A stretch of DNA of 8,649 nt, from the NCBI GenBank assembly GCA_003520105.1, contig DOVL01000033.1, forward strand, positions 1-8,649, read 5' to 3'. Source of the DNA: Lachnospiraceae bacterium. GTDB lineage: Bacteria; Bacillota; Clostridia; Lachnospirales; Lachnospiraceae. Below, one piece after another: positions 1-7,883 of this stretch. How positions within the stretch are numbered: the first letter of the stretch is position 1; every line of letters starts with the position of its first letter. The notes beneath the pieces were generated by a model that was given only the letters and a program-made list of their open reading frames with translations, made no database searches and was not told where the DNA came from. The translations under genes and the position numbers were made by a program.

Positions 1-501
1 ATCGTAGTTATGAAGGATGGTATCATCCAGCAGGTTGATACACCTCAGAACCTCTATGATCATCCTACAAACCTCTTCGTTGCAGGTTTCATGGGTATGC
101 CACCTATGAACTTCATCGATTGTAAGGTTGTTAAGTCAGGACAGGACGTTCTCCTTATGTTCGGTTCTCACTCAATCAAGGTTCCTGATGCTAAGGCTCA
201 GAAGCTTATTGCAGGCGATTATATCGACAAGGATGTTGTTCTTGGTATCCGTCCTGAGGATATTCACGATGAGCAGCTCTTCATCGAGTCTTCACCAGAG
301 TCAGTTATTGACGCTAGAATCAATATCTACGAAATGCTCGGTGCTGAAGTATATCTGTACTTCACAATCGATCAGTTTGATATCACAGCCAGAGTTAATG
401 CTCGTACAACAGCTAGACCTGGAGATACAGTACAGTTTGCATTTGATCTTTCTAAGATTCACATCTTCGAGAAGGAATCAGAGACAATAATCGCAAACTA
501 G
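1..501 (+). CDS. Sugar/glycerol-3-phosphate-type ABC importer ATP-binding subunit, C-terminal part (5' truncated)
   Basis: The frame is open from the first base, so the gene begins upstream and only the last 166 residues are visible. The Walker and signature motifs lie outside the window. What remains is the end of the nucleotide-binding domain (IVVMKDGIIQQVDTPQNLYD, then a GFMGMPPMNF segment) followed by a beta-rich regulatory region containing the GIRPEDI motif (about residues 80-86). That arrangement is typical of the MalK/UgpC/MsmX family (CUT1 importers), whose C-terminal TOBE/OB-fold domains bind regulators and set substrate control. Such ATPases sit on the cytoplasmic face and often power several sugar importers. 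No permease or binding protein is visible, so the substrate cannot be given. The gene ends in TAG and is followed by a strong terminator, so it belongs to a separate, preceding transcription unit. Confidence in the family is high; the exact member (ugpC or msmX) is uncertain. Confidence 0.88.
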   Translation: MVVMKDGIIQQVDTPQNLYDHPTNLFVAGFMGMPPMNFIDCKVVKSGQDVLLMFGSHSIKVPDAKAQKLIAGDYIDKDVVLGIRPEDIHDEQLFIESSPESVIDARINIYEMLGAEVYLYFTIDQFDITARVNARTTARPGDTVQFAFDLSKIHIFEKESETIIAN

Positions 502-532
502 TCTGAAAAGTATTAAAATTCAATGAATTTTT

Positions 533-572
533 AAGGGAAAATGTGTTAAAAAATGCATTTTCCCTTTTTTTT
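533..572 (+). terminator. Intrinsic terminator of the ABC ATPase gene
   Basis: A perfect 11-bp stem pairs AAGGGAAAATG (533-543) with CATTTTCCCTT (556-566) around a 12-nt loop and runs into an eight-T tract (565-572). It lies 31 nt after the ATPase stop codon and separates that gene from the regulator unit. The A-rich left arm gives partial termination potential on the opposite strand as well. Confidence 0.9.
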
Positions 573-584
573 GTTTGAAAAATC

Positions 585-593
585 TGATATAGT
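585..593 (+). promoter_or_regulatory. Candidate extended -10 promoter for the regulator / ftsEX unit
   Basis: TGATATAGT matches the extended -10 form TG-N-TATAAT with one mismatch, and would start transcription near position 600. No good -35 is present at the right spacing: the upstream T-rich stretch is the terminator tail, and a TTGTTT at 571-576 is too close. The call rests on the extended -10 and on its position just after a terminator and before the first gene of the next unit. Confidence 0.45.
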
Positions 594-599
594 AGTCTA

Positions 600-738
600 G
601 TGAGCGACTGCAGGGACGACAGCCGACTGGTTTGATGACTGGCAGGAGCGGACAACAGCATGAGCATAGCTGGCGACGGGTTCAGCAGTTGCTGTTTATA
701 GAAGGTATAACGGGAAAAACATATAATGTAGCAAAAAA
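600..738 (+). other. Leader region with imperfect direct repeats and a possible hairpin
   Basis: This ~140-nt non-coding stretch lies between the candidate promoter and the regulator and is richer in G and C than its flanks. GACTG recurs at 606, 625 and 637. The block at 606-623 (GACTG-CAGG-GACGACAGC) is echoed at 637-659 (GACTGGCAGG-AGCGGACAACAGC). A 7-bp stem pairs AACAGCA (654-660) with TGCTGTT (690-696) and can enclose a GCTG/CAGC helix (669-672/683-686). A 13-codon frame (ATG 660 to TAG 699-701) sits 11 nt after an AGGAG (644-648). I recognise no known riboswitch class; it may be a regulatory leader or operator array. Confidence 0.4.
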
Positions 739-739
739 G

Positions 740-746
740 TGAGGTG
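740..746 (+). promoter_or_regulatory. Ribosome binding site fixing the regulator start at ATG 751
   Basis: TGAGGTG here contains GAGG and sits about 5-7 nt before ATG 751. An upstream in-frame GTG at 739 would overlap this Shine-Dalgarno and has none of its own, so ATG 751 is preferred. Confidence 0.7.
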
Positions 747-750
747 CGAT

Positions 751-1842
751 ATGATATCAAATCAGATTCTTCAGGACACTCTTGAGGGGATAAGAAATAT
801 CACGAAAACAGATCTTATCGTGATGGATACAGAGGGAAGACCTCTCGCTAAAACCATGGACGGAAGCTTTGATGGCTATGAAGAGGCTGTTACTGCATTT
901 GCGGAGTCTCCGGCTGAGAGCCAGGCACTTCTCGGATATCAGTTTTTCAAGGTAAATGACGATAAGCAGCTTGAATATATTATTATGGCTAAGGGCGATG
1001 ACGACAGTACCTATATGGTAGGCAAGATGGCATCATTCCAGATCCAGAGCCTGCTTGTAGCATATAAGGAGAGATTTGATAAGGATAACTTCATCAAGAA
1101 CCTCCTTCTTGATAATCTCCTTCTTGTAGATATCTACAACAAGGCTAAGAAGCTTCATATCGATACCGATGTGAGAAGAATCGTATTTATCATTGAAACC
1201 AAGAGTGATAAGGACAACAATGCGCTTGAGACTGTAAGAAATCTCTTCGCAAGCAAGTCTAAGGATTTCATAACGGCTGTTGATGAGAAGAATATAATTC
1301 TCGTTAAGGAGCTTAAACCAAGCGAGTCTTATGATGATATGACCAAGATCGCGAAGGTTATAGTTGATATGCTCAGCACAGAGGCTATGATCTCTGTTCA
1401 TGTTGCATATGGAACGATCGTTAATGAGATCAAAGAGGTTTCAAGATCTTACAAGGAAGCTAAGATGGCACTCGATGTAGGCAAGATCTTCTACAGTGAT
1501 AAGAATATCATCGCTTATGACAGCCTTGGAATCGGAAGACTTATCTATCAGCTCCCTATTCCTCTCTGCAGAATGTTCATCAAGGAAATCTTCGATGCGA
1601 AGTCACCTGATGAGTTTGATGAGGAAACACTTACAACCATTAATAAGTTCTTCGAGAACAGCCTGAACGTTTCAGAGACGTCAAGACAGCTTTACATTCA
1701 CAGAAATACGCTTGTTTACAGACTTGACAAGATCCAGAAATCAACAGGCCTTGACCTGAGAGTTTTTGAAGATGCGATCACCTTTAAGATTGCGCTCATG
1801 GTCGTAAAATACATGAAATATATGGAGAGCATGGATTTCTAA
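751..1842 (+). CDS. PucR/CdaR-family transcriptional regulator (HTH_30 C-terminus)
   Basis: This 363-residue protein looks like a cytoplasmic DNA-binding regulator of the PucR/CdaR (sugar-diacid regulator) group. The N-terminal ~120 residues resemble a small-molecule sensory region (ITKTDLIVMDTEGRPLA near residues 17-33). The middle (about 125-260) fits the degenerate GGDEF-like domain of CdaR proteins. The C-terminus carries the hallmark PucR helix-turn-helix from about residue 306, with NVSETSRQLYIHRNTLVYRL followed by DKIQKSTGLDLR. The effector is not identifiable. Members of the family often control nearby metabolic or transport genes. Here the gene is 34 nt upstream of ftsE with no terminator between, so it is probably co-transcribed with ftsEX and may control this unit or its own leader. 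An alternative start at GTG 739 would add four residues. Confidence is high for the family, low for the regulon. Confidence 0.85.
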   Translation: MISNQILQDTLEGIRNITKTDLIVMDTEGRPLAKTMDGSFDGYEEAVTAFAESPAESQALLGYQFFKVNDDKQLEYIIMAKGDDDSTYMVGKMASFQIQSLLVAYKERFDKDNFIKNLLLDNLLLVDIYNKAKKLHIDTDVRRIVFIIETKSDKDNNALETVRNLFASKSKDFITAVDEKNIILVKELKPSESYDDMTKIAKVIVDMLSTEAMISVHVAYGTIVNEIKEVSRSYKEAKMALDVGKIFYSDKNIIAYDSLGIGRLIYQLPIPLCRMFIKEIFDAKSPDEFDEETLTTINKFFENSLNVSETSRQLYIHRNTLVYRLDKIQKSTGLDLRVFEDAITFKIALMVVKYMKYMESMDF

Positions 1843-1876
1843 TCCAAAGAATTAATCGGAAGGAATTTAAACCATT

Positions 1877-2563
1877 ATGATAACAATGGAAAACGTCACA
1901 ATGAAATACCCTACCGGTACGGTAGCCCTTAAGGATGTCAATATCAACATCGACAAGGGAGAATTTGTCTTCGTCGTTGGATCCAGCGGATCCGGCAAGA
2001 CAACCTTTATCGAACTGCTTCTGAAGGAACTTACTCCGACAAAAGGTAAGATAGAGGTGGCCGGTTACAACTACAACAAGATCAGAAGGAGACAGATACC
2101 GAAGGTAAGAAGAAAGATCGGTGTTGTATTTCAGAACTTCAGACTTCTTAAGGACAGAACAGTTTACGAAAACGTTGCATTTGCTCAGCGTGTTATCGAG
2201 ACACCTTCGAGATACATCAGAAGACAGGTTCCGGCAATGCTTACAATTGTAGGACTTGCTGATAAATATAAGTCTTTCCCAAGAGAGCTTTCCGGTGGTG
2301 AGCAGCAGAGAGTTGCCATAGCCAGAGCGCTTGTTAACAAGCCTGATATCATACTTGCCGATGAGCCGACAGGTAACCTTGACCCTAAGAACTCATGGGA
2401 AATCATGAATCTTCTTGAGGACATCAATGCCAAGGGAACGACGGTTGTTGTCGTAACCCACAACAAGGAGATTGTAAATGCAATGAAGAAAAGGGTTATA
2501 ACTCTGAAGAAAGGCGTCGTTATCAGCGATGTTGAAAAAGGTGGATATATAGATGAGGATTAG
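1877..2563 (+). CDS. ftsE: Cell division ABC-type ATPase FtsE
   Basis: FtsE is the cytoplasmic ATPase of the FtsEX complex. ATP hydrolysis drives a conformational change through FtsX that controls peptidoglycan hydrolases during division or elongation; it is not known to transport a substrate. The 228-residue length is normal for the family. Visible motifs are Walker A GSSGSGKTT (35-43), Q-loop Gln86 in VVFQNFRLL, signature LSGGEQQR (138-145), Walker B IILADEPTG with Glu163, D-loop NLD (167-169) and switch His195. The VVFQNFRLL and ADEPTGNLDP stretches are characteristic of FtsE. The start at ATG 1877 gives the family-like N-terminus MITMENVTMKYPTG; an AGGAA lies about 12 nt upstream, slightly far. 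A second ATG at 1886 is possible. The 3' end overlaps ftsX by 11 nt, indicating translational coupling and equal dosage. Confidence 0.96.
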   Translation: MITMENVTMKYPTGTVALKDVNINIDKGEFVFVVGSSGSGKTTFIELLLKELTPTKGKIEVAGYNYNKIRRRQIPKVRRKIGVVFQNFRLLKDRTVYENVAFAQRVIETPSRYIRRQVPAMLTIVGLADKYKSFPRELSGGEQQRVAIARALVNKPDIILADEPTGNLDPKNSWEIMNLLEDINAKGTTVVVVTHNKEIVNAMKKRVITLKKGVVISDVEKGGYIDED

Positions 2564-3452
2564 TTCGATTTGGTACAGTTTCAGACAAGGAATCAAGAAT
2601 ATCAAGAGAAATCTTCTCTTCTCCCTTGCTTCAATAGGTACTATCGTATCCTGTCTGTTCCTGTTCGGAGTATTTTATGTTGTTGTAGTTAATTTCAGAT
2701 CAGCTATGAGAAGTCTTGAGAATTCTATCTCAATCTCAGTTTTCTTCGAGGAAGATGCAGATATCGAGCTTCTCAGTGCACAGATAAGAACAAGAGAAGA
2801 GGTAGATACCTTTGATTACATCTCTGCAGAAGAAGCATGGATCAAGTATTCAAATGATACCTATGATAATCCTGAAGAAGCAAGAGCAGCTTTCGGTGAT
2901 GACAATCCGCTTGCAAAATCAGCTTCCTTCTCGATCACACTTAAGGATGTAAGTAAGCAGGCTGAATTTGTCCGCTTCCTGGAGGGCCTTACGGGAGTAA
3001 GAAAGGTCAAGAGTTCGCAGTTCACTGCGGATACGATCTCTTCACTTAACCTCTTCGTTGGATATGCATCTATTGGTATCATCCTTATCCTTCTTCTTGT
3101 ATCCATATTCCTTATCAGTAATACCGTCACGATAGGTATCACCGTTCGTAAGGAAGAGATCAAGATCATGAAGCTTATCGGTGCGACGAACTTCTTCGTC
3201 AGAGCGCCGTTCATCGTAGAGGGTGTTGTTATCGGACTTATCGGTTCGGCAATTCCGCTCATACTTGTATATTATGCATATGATGCAGTACTTAATTACG
3301 TTGTAGGACGACTGAACCTCGTTACAAAACTCTTCGAGTTTGTTGCGATTGGTGATATTTTCAAATTCCTTATTCCTGTAACACTGGCAATCGGTGTCGG
3401 AATAGGTTTCCTGGGAAGTATATTTACAACAAAGAGACATCTCAAGGTATAA
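2553..3452 (+). CDS. ftsX: Cell division membrane protein FtsX
   Basis: FtsX is the integral membrane partner of FtsE. The 299 residues show the classic layout: a short basic cytoplasmic N-terminus (RQGIKNIKRN, 11-20), a first membrane helix at about 21-46, a large extracellular domain at about 47-165, and three more membrane helices near 168-191, 220-244 and 271-290. The cytoplasmic VRKEEIKIMKLIGATNFFVR segment (198-217) is the conserved loop expected to contact FtsE. The extracellular domain is what recruits coiled-coil hydrolases or their activators in other bacteria (EnvC, PcsB, CwlO, RipC). The ATG at 2553 lies inside the end of ftsE, with GGTGG (2540-2544) as a suitable Shine-Dalgarno. 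The next gene begins 15 nt after the stop, consistent with one operon and a direct functional partner. Confidence 0.95.
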   Translation: MRISSIWYSFRQGIKNIKRNLLFSLASIGTIVSCLFLFGVFYVVVVNFRSAMRSLENSISISVFFEEDADIELLSAQIRTREEVDTFDYISAEEAWIKYSNDTYDNPEEARAAFGDDNPLAKSASFSITLKDVSKQAEFVRFLEGLTGVRKVKSSQFTADTISSLNLFVGYASIGIILILLLVSIFLISNTVTIGITVRKEEIKIMKLIGATNFFVRAPFIVEGVVIGLIGSAIPLILVYYAYDAVLNYVVGRLNLVTKLFEFVAIGDIFKFLIPVTLAIGVGIGFLGSIFTTKRHLKV

Positions 3453-3467
3453 ATAGGAGGACGCTAA

Positions 3468-4904
3468 GTGAAAAAGTGCTTAGTGAAAATCTGTACGTGT
3501 GCGTTTCTTATCGGTATTACTGTACTGGCAGGAACATATATTAATAACGCCGCTGTCGGAGGCTCTGCCTACGACGGTGGCGAAACTGTTTTAGCAGATG
3601 CTACTCCGACGGATGCGGATACCACCGGACAGGTGACTGTTACTACAGAAGCGACTGATACTACCGTTCAGACTACTGAACAGCCCACTGCGCAGACTAC
3701 CGATCAGACTACCGCAAACAGTACAGACAATGTGACAACTGAACAGACCGGAAGTGAAGAAGGAAGCACTGAGGCAACTACCGAAAAGGTTGTTATGATT
3801 GACACTGAAGAGATCAAGAGAATTCAGGACAAGCAGCAGGAATACAAGAAGGATATCGAGGAGGCTCAGGAGCTTATTGATATCTTCAAGGACAGCCAGA
3901 AGCCTTTTATTGAGCAGGTGGAGGAACTTGATAAGGTTGCCGTTGAATATGAGAAGAACCTCATGGCGCTTGAGGAAGAAAAGCAGCGTGTTGAAGAATA
4001 CATGAAAGACACCGAGCGTCAGCTTCAAGAGGCTCAGGAAGAAATAGACAGAGAATACGAGCTTATGAAGGATCATATCCGTTCGGCGTATGAGGGTGGC
4101 CATTATTCTGTAGTCGATGCGATACTTACTTCGGTAACGATGGTTGAAATACTGAACAGAACAGAGTATATTGATCAGATCAGAGAATACGACCAGCAGA
4201 AGATGAATGGCTTCATAGAAAAAAGGGATAAGCTTGCACAGAAGCAGGCTCTTCAGTCTTTGGTTTTTTCGGCGGTTGATACCATAAATCAGGAGTATAG
4301 CGACGAATACGAAGCAATCCAGATATTATATGAGGCTAAGAAGGGTCAGATAGAAAGCTACGATAAGGTGATCAATCCTCTGGAGAACCAGAAGAATGAG
4401 ATCGAGAAGATGTATGACGATCTGGACGGCAGAATAGCTCAGCTTGAGGCTGCGGCAACCGGAGGAGTGTACGTGGGTGTTGACGGCAAGGTTATCATTC
4501 CGTCTATCATCGGTAAGGGCGGCTTTGCATGGCCTATGCCTTCCAGTACGGTTATTACTGATTACTTTGGCGGAAGAGAGGCACCTACTGCGGGAGCAAG
4601 TACTTACCACAGAGGCATAGATGTCGGTTGTTCTTCGGGAAGCCAGGTTATTGCTGCTGCAGACGGAACGGTCTGCTACACAGGCTATATGGGCGGCGGA
4701 GGAATCACCGTAATGCTGGATCACGGCGACGGCGTATTTACCGTATATCATCACCTTTCTGCATATTCCGTTAAGAATGGCGAAAAGGTTAAACAGGGAC
4801 AGGTTATAGCATTTTCAGGAAATACAGGAATTTCAACCGGACCACACCTTCACTTTGGTGTCAGAGTAAATGGCGAATACGTGGATCCGTTGCAATTCTA
4901 TTAA
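3468..4904 (+). CDS. Secreted coiled-coil M23 (LytM) peptidoglycan endopeptidase, probable FtsEX partner
   Basis: The protein (478 residues) is predicted to be exported and to cut peptide cross-links in the wall. A signal peptide or N-terminal anchor covers about 1-30, with no lipobox. A Thr/Gln/Glu-rich low-complexity linker (about 48-106) follows, then a long charged coiled coil (about 112-328) broken by the segment SAYEGGHYSVVDAILTSVT (206-224), as in EnvC/PcsB-type proteins. The C-terminal M23 domain (about 352-478) keeps all expected residues: zinc ligands His381 and Asp385 (HRGID) and His462, with His429 (YHHLS) and His460 (GPHLH) as catalytic histidines. The enzyme should therefore be active, unlike EnvC, whose LytM domain is degenerate. 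The start is GTG 3468, set by a perfect AGGAGG (3455-3460) 7 nt upstream. The position right after ftsX argues that the coiled coil docks on FtsX. The FtsX interaction is inference; the M23 call is strong. Confidence 0.92.
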   Translation: MKKCLVKICTCAFLIGITVLAGTYINNAAVGGSAYDGGETVLADATPTDADTTGQVTVTTEATDTTVQTTEQPTAQTTDQTTANSTDNVTTEQTGSEEGSTEATTEKVVMIDTEEIKRIQDKQQEYKKDIEEAQELIDIFKDSQKPFIEQVEELDKVAVEYEKNLMALEEEKQRVEEYMKDTERQLQEAQEEIDREYELMKDHIRSAYEGGHYSVVDAILTSVTMVEILNRTEYIDQIREYDQQKMNGFIEKRDKLAQKQALQSLVFSAVDTINQEYSDEYEAIQILYEAKKGQIESYDKVINPLENQKNEIEKMYDDLDGRIAQLEAAATGGVYVGVDGKVIIPSIIGKGGFAWPMPSSTVITDYFGGREAPTAGASTYHRGIDVGCSSGSQVIAAADGTVCYTGYMGGGGITVMLDHGDGVFTVYHHLSAYSVKNGEKVKQGQVIAFSGNTGISTGPHLHFGVRVNGEYVDPLQFY

Positions 4905-4920
4905 AAAGAGGATGAGATAA

Positions 4921-6201
4921 ATGAGAAAAAAGACAGTAAAATGCGGGGCAGCAGCCCTTATAGCAATCATGGGTATCGCATCGCTCAGCGGATGCGGTAA
5001 CAAGGAAAAGGTGAGCGATACAAAAAGCACCACGGAGAGTAGTGGCAGCACCGTAAGTGACGGAGGATTTGATCCGACTTCTGATGAAGTAAAGGACAAG
5101 ACCAAGGAGATCGAGAATTACATCAAGTATTATTACTATTTTGACGAGGATCCGGAGAAGCAGGCTGAATCTTATTATGACGGAATCATGGAGGGTCTTG
5201 ATGATCCGTATTCCGTATATTATACAAAAGAAGAATATCAGCAGCTCATGGAGGATGACAGCGGACAGTATGTCGGTATAGGTGCCACGGTTTCAAAAAA
5301 TGTTGATACAAATGAGATTTATATCGTGAAACCGCTTGCTGATACACCTGCCGAGAAGGCCGGATTGCTTCCGGGAGATGTCGTTATCAAGATTGATGAT
5401 ACCGAGATCACAGCTGACATGGAGCTTGAAGCTGTTGTCAAGATGATCAGAGGCGAAGAGGGAACAGACGTAAATGTAACCGTTAAGAGAGAGGGTTCGA
5501 CCGATCCGGTCGTAATCAAGATAACCAGAGCGCTTGTTGAAAATAAAACTGTTTCGTATGAGATGCTTCAGGGAAATATCGGTTATATACAGGTTGACCA
5601 GTTTATAGACAATACTCCTGATCAGTTCATAGAGGGAATAGACAAGCTTACGGCAGAAGGCGCAACCTCATTTGTATTTGACCTCAGAAATAATCCGGGA
5701 GGACTTCTCACGGCTGTTATCAAGATGTGTGACTATATCGTTGATGATAATGCGACGGTTCCGGGAGCTGAAAAGGCCGGAGATCTTCTTTATACAATAG
5801 ATAAAAACGGCAAGACCATAGAGCGGTACAGCTGCAGCGACAATCATTCGGTTGATATTCCGATAGTTGTTCTCGTAAACGGAAACAGTGCGAGCGCTTC
5901 AGAGGTATTTACGAGCTGCATGAGAGATTACGGAAAGGCCAAGATCGTTGGAACAACGACCTTCGGAAAAGGTATCGTGCAGTCGGTTCTTCCTCTTAAG
6001 GATGGCTCAGCCATCAAGGTGACTATAGCAAAGTATTACACACCGTCAATGACAGAAATACACAAGATCGGTATCGAGCCGGATGTAGTTATAGATCTTC
6101 CTGATGAGCTTAAGAAGACGATAAGGATACCCCATAAGGATGATACGCAGCTTCAGGAGGCTGTTAAGCAGCTCGGCGGAGCACCGCTTACGGATGACTG
6201 A
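4921..6201 (+). CDS. S41-family carboxy-terminal processing protease, lipoprotein (CtpA-like)
   Basis: This is a 426-residue serine protease of the tail-specific/carboxy-terminal processing family. The N-terminus has a lipoprotein signal with lipobox LSGC and lipidated Cys25, followed by a Ser/Thr-rich spacer, so it should be tethered outside the membrane. A helical segment (about 58-112) precedes a PDZ domain (about 115-200, GIGATV near 119 and a PGD loop near 151), which recognises substrate C-termini. The catalytic core contains DLRNNPGG (254-261), SASASE with nucleophile Ser325, TFGKG with general base Lys350, and Gln354; the 25-residue Ser-Lys spacing matches Prc and CtpA. The gene starts 16 nt after the M23 gene with GAGGA (4908-4912) as Shine-Dalgarno. 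S41 proteases control wall hydrolases elsewhere (Prc on MepS, Pseudomonas CtpA on M23 peptidases), so the neighbouring M23 enzyme is a natural candidate substrate; that is inference. Confidence 0.94.
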   Translation: MRKKTVKCGAAALIAIMGIASLSGCGNKEKVSDTKSTTESSGSTVSDGGFDPTSDEVKDKTKEIENYIKYYYYFDEDPEKQAESYYDGIMEGLDDPYSVYYTKEEYQQLMEDDSGQYVGIGATVSKNVDTNEIYIVKPLADTPAEKAGLLPGDVVIKIDDTEITADMELEAVVKMIRGEEGTDVNVTVKREGSTDPVVIKITRALVENKTVSYEMLQGNIGYIQVDQFIDNTPDQFIEGIDKLTAEGATSFVFDLRNNPGGLLTAVIKMCDYIVDDNATVPGAEKAGDLLYTIDKNGKTIERYSCSDNHSVDIPIVVLVNGNSASASEVFTSCMRDYGKAKIVGTTTFGKGIVQSVLPLKDGSAIKVTIAKYYTPSMTEIHKIGIEPDVVIDLPDELKKTIRIPHKDDTQLQEAVKQLGGAPLTDD

Positions 6202-6287
6202 TAATGAAGTTTTAGTTGCTGACGATGAATGTACAGTGACAAGTGGGCGTGTCATCGGTCAGCGCAGTACAGATACGGAGTGCTTGA
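6202..6287 (+). other. Spacer between S41 protease and guaA with a small nested inverted repeat
   Basis: The 86-nt gap has no terminator and no convincing promoter. TGTAC (6230-6234) can pair with GTACA (6267-6271) around an inner TGACA/TGTCA helix (6237-6241/6250-6254), placing a modest structure just before the guaA Shine-Dalgarno at 6276-6280. The helices are short, so this could be chance. Confidence 0.25.
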
Positions 6288-7883
6288 ATGGAAAAGGAAT
6301 TGATAATAGTCCTCGATTTTGGAGGACAATATAATCAGCTGATAGCTAGAAGAGTCAGGGAATGCAATGTTTATGCGGAGGTTCATCCGTACACCATGTC
6401 TCTGGAAGAGATAAAGAAGATGAATCCAAAGGGAATCATATTTACCGGAGGACCTAACAGCGTTTATGATACGGCTTCACCAAGCTACACGAAGGAGATC
6501 CTTGAGGCAGGAATTCCGATACTCGGAATCTGCTACGGTGCTCAGCTTATTGCATATCTTGCAGGCGGCAAGGTCGCAACTGCACCTGTAAGCGAATATG
6601 GTAAGACAGAAACCTTCATTGATGCGATTGAAGAGGAGGATGGCGTTCTCGGTCAGGTGAGCATCTCAAGTTCACTTCTCTTCGAAGGGATCAAACCTGA
6701 GATAAATACATGGATGAGCCACACGGACTATATAGCTGAGCTTCCGGAGGGCTTCCATACGACTGCTCATACCAATGACTGCCCTGTCGCAGGTATGGAG
6801 AATGATGAGAAGCAGCTTTACGCTGTTCAGTTCCATCCTGAGGTTATGCATTCGGAGCAGGGCAAGGAAATACTTCAGAATTTTGTATTTAATATCTGTA
6901 AATGCAGCGGAGACTGGAAGATGTCTTCGTTTGTAGATACTACTATTGAGGCTCTTCGTAAGAAGATCGGCAAGGGTAAGGTGCTCTGCGCACTTTCGGG
7001 CGGAGTCGATTCTTCTGTTGCGGCAGTTCTTCTGGCTAAGGCTGTCGGCAAGCAGCTGACATGTGTCTTCGTTGATCATGGTCTTCTTCGTAAGGATGAG
7101 GGAGATGAGGTTGAGGCTGTATTTGGACCAAATGGCGCGTACGACCTGAATTTCATACGTGTAAATGCGCAGGAACGTTTCTATCTGAAACTTGCCGGCG
7201 AGGATGATCCGGAGCGTAAGAGAAAGATCATCGGCGAAGAGTTTATACGTGTCTTCGAGGAAGAAGCTAAGAAGATCGGAGCTGTTGATTTCCTTGCACA
7301 GGGAACCATCTATCCGGATGTTATTGAGTCGGGCCTCGGCAAATCAGCTGTGATCAAATCACATCATAACGTAGGCGGACTTCCAGACTATGTTGATTTT
7401 AAGGAGATAGTAGAGCCTCTCAGAATGCTCTTCAAGGATGAGGTCAGACAGGCCGGCCTTGAACTCGGAATACCTGAATATCTTGTATTCCGTCAGCCAT
7501 TCCCGGGACCGGGACTTGGCGTAAGAATAGTAGGCGACATCACCAGCGATAAGGTACGTATCGTTCAGGATGCCGACGCTATCTTCAGAGAAGAAGTAGA
7601 TGCTGCGGTTAAGAGCGGCCACATCAAGGTTGCACCGAACCAGTATTTCGCAGCACTTTCAAATATGCGTTCAGTAGGTGTTATGGGCGATTTCAGAACC
7701 TATGACTATGCCGTTGTGCTTCGTGCAGTCTGCACCTCAGACTTCATGACCGCCGACTGTACAGAGATACCTTTCGATGTGCTCCAGAAGTGCATGAACA
7801 GAATAATCAATGAAGTTAAGGGAGTTAACAGAGTCATGTGGGACCTGACCTCAAAACCGCCAGGAACCATAGAGCTTCTGTAA
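6288..7883 (+). CDS. guaA: GMP synthase (glutamine-hydrolysing)
   Basis: GuaA converts XMP, ATP and glutamine to GMP in the last step of de novo guanine nucleotide synthesis. The 531-residue protein is complete and of usual length. The class I glutamine amidotransferase domain (about 5-200) has nucleophile Cys82 (GICYGAQL) and His183/Glu185 (QFHPEV). The ATP-pyrophosphatase domain follows, with PP-loop SGGVDSS (237-243). The dimerisation domain contains [12 protein letters not shown] and ends [11 protein letters not shown]. Bacterial homologues commonly end PPATIEWE, so the last residues here differ slightly. Start ATG 6288 follows CGGAG (6276-6280). The gene lies 86 nt after the S41 protease with no terminator, so read-through from the ftsEX unit is likely. 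I see no purine riboswitch upstream. The guaA 3' end is a known integration target for mobile elements (for example Tn5801-type), relevant to the atypical DNA downstream. Confidence 0.97.
   Translation: MEKELIIVLDFGGQYNQLIARRVRECNVYAEVHPYTMSLEEIKKMNPKGIIFTGGPNSVYDTASPSYTKEILEAGIPILGICYGAQLIAYLAGGKVATAPVSEYGKTETFIDAIEEEDGVLGQVSISSSLLFEGIKPEINTWMSHTDYIAELPEGFHTTAHTNDCPVAGMENDEKQLYAVQFHPEVMHSEQGKEILQNFVFNICKCSGDWKMSSFVDTTIEALRKKIGKGKVLCALSGGVDSSVAAVLLAKAVGKQLTCVFVDHGLLRKDEGDEVEAVFGPNGAYDLNFIRVNAQERFYLKLAGEDDPERKRKIIGEEFIRVFEEEAKKIGAVDFLAQGTIYPDVIESGLGKSAVIKSHHNVGGLPDYVDFKEIVEPLRMLFKDEVRQAGLELGIPEYLVFRQPFPGPGLGVRIVGDITSDKVRIVQDADAIFREEVDAAVKSGHIKVAPNQYFAALSNMRSVGVMGDFRTYDYAVVLRAVCTSDFMTADCTEIPFDVLQKCMNRIINEVKGVNRVMWDLTSKPPGTIELL

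Noticed and set aside
635..742. 35-codon frame in the regulator leader starting at ATG 635
   Set aside because: No Shine-Dalgarno precedes it, its composition does not resemble a protein family I know, and it ends over the regulator start region.
739..750. GTG start for the regulator adding four residues (MRCD)
   Set aside because: The GTG overlaps the Shine-Dalgarno of ATG 751 and has no ribosome binding site of its own at a suitable distance.
3591..4103. Long open frame on the minus strand within the M23 gene
   Set aside because: It is antisense to a well-supported gene with intact domains and arises from the biased codons of the coiled coil and Thr-rich linker.
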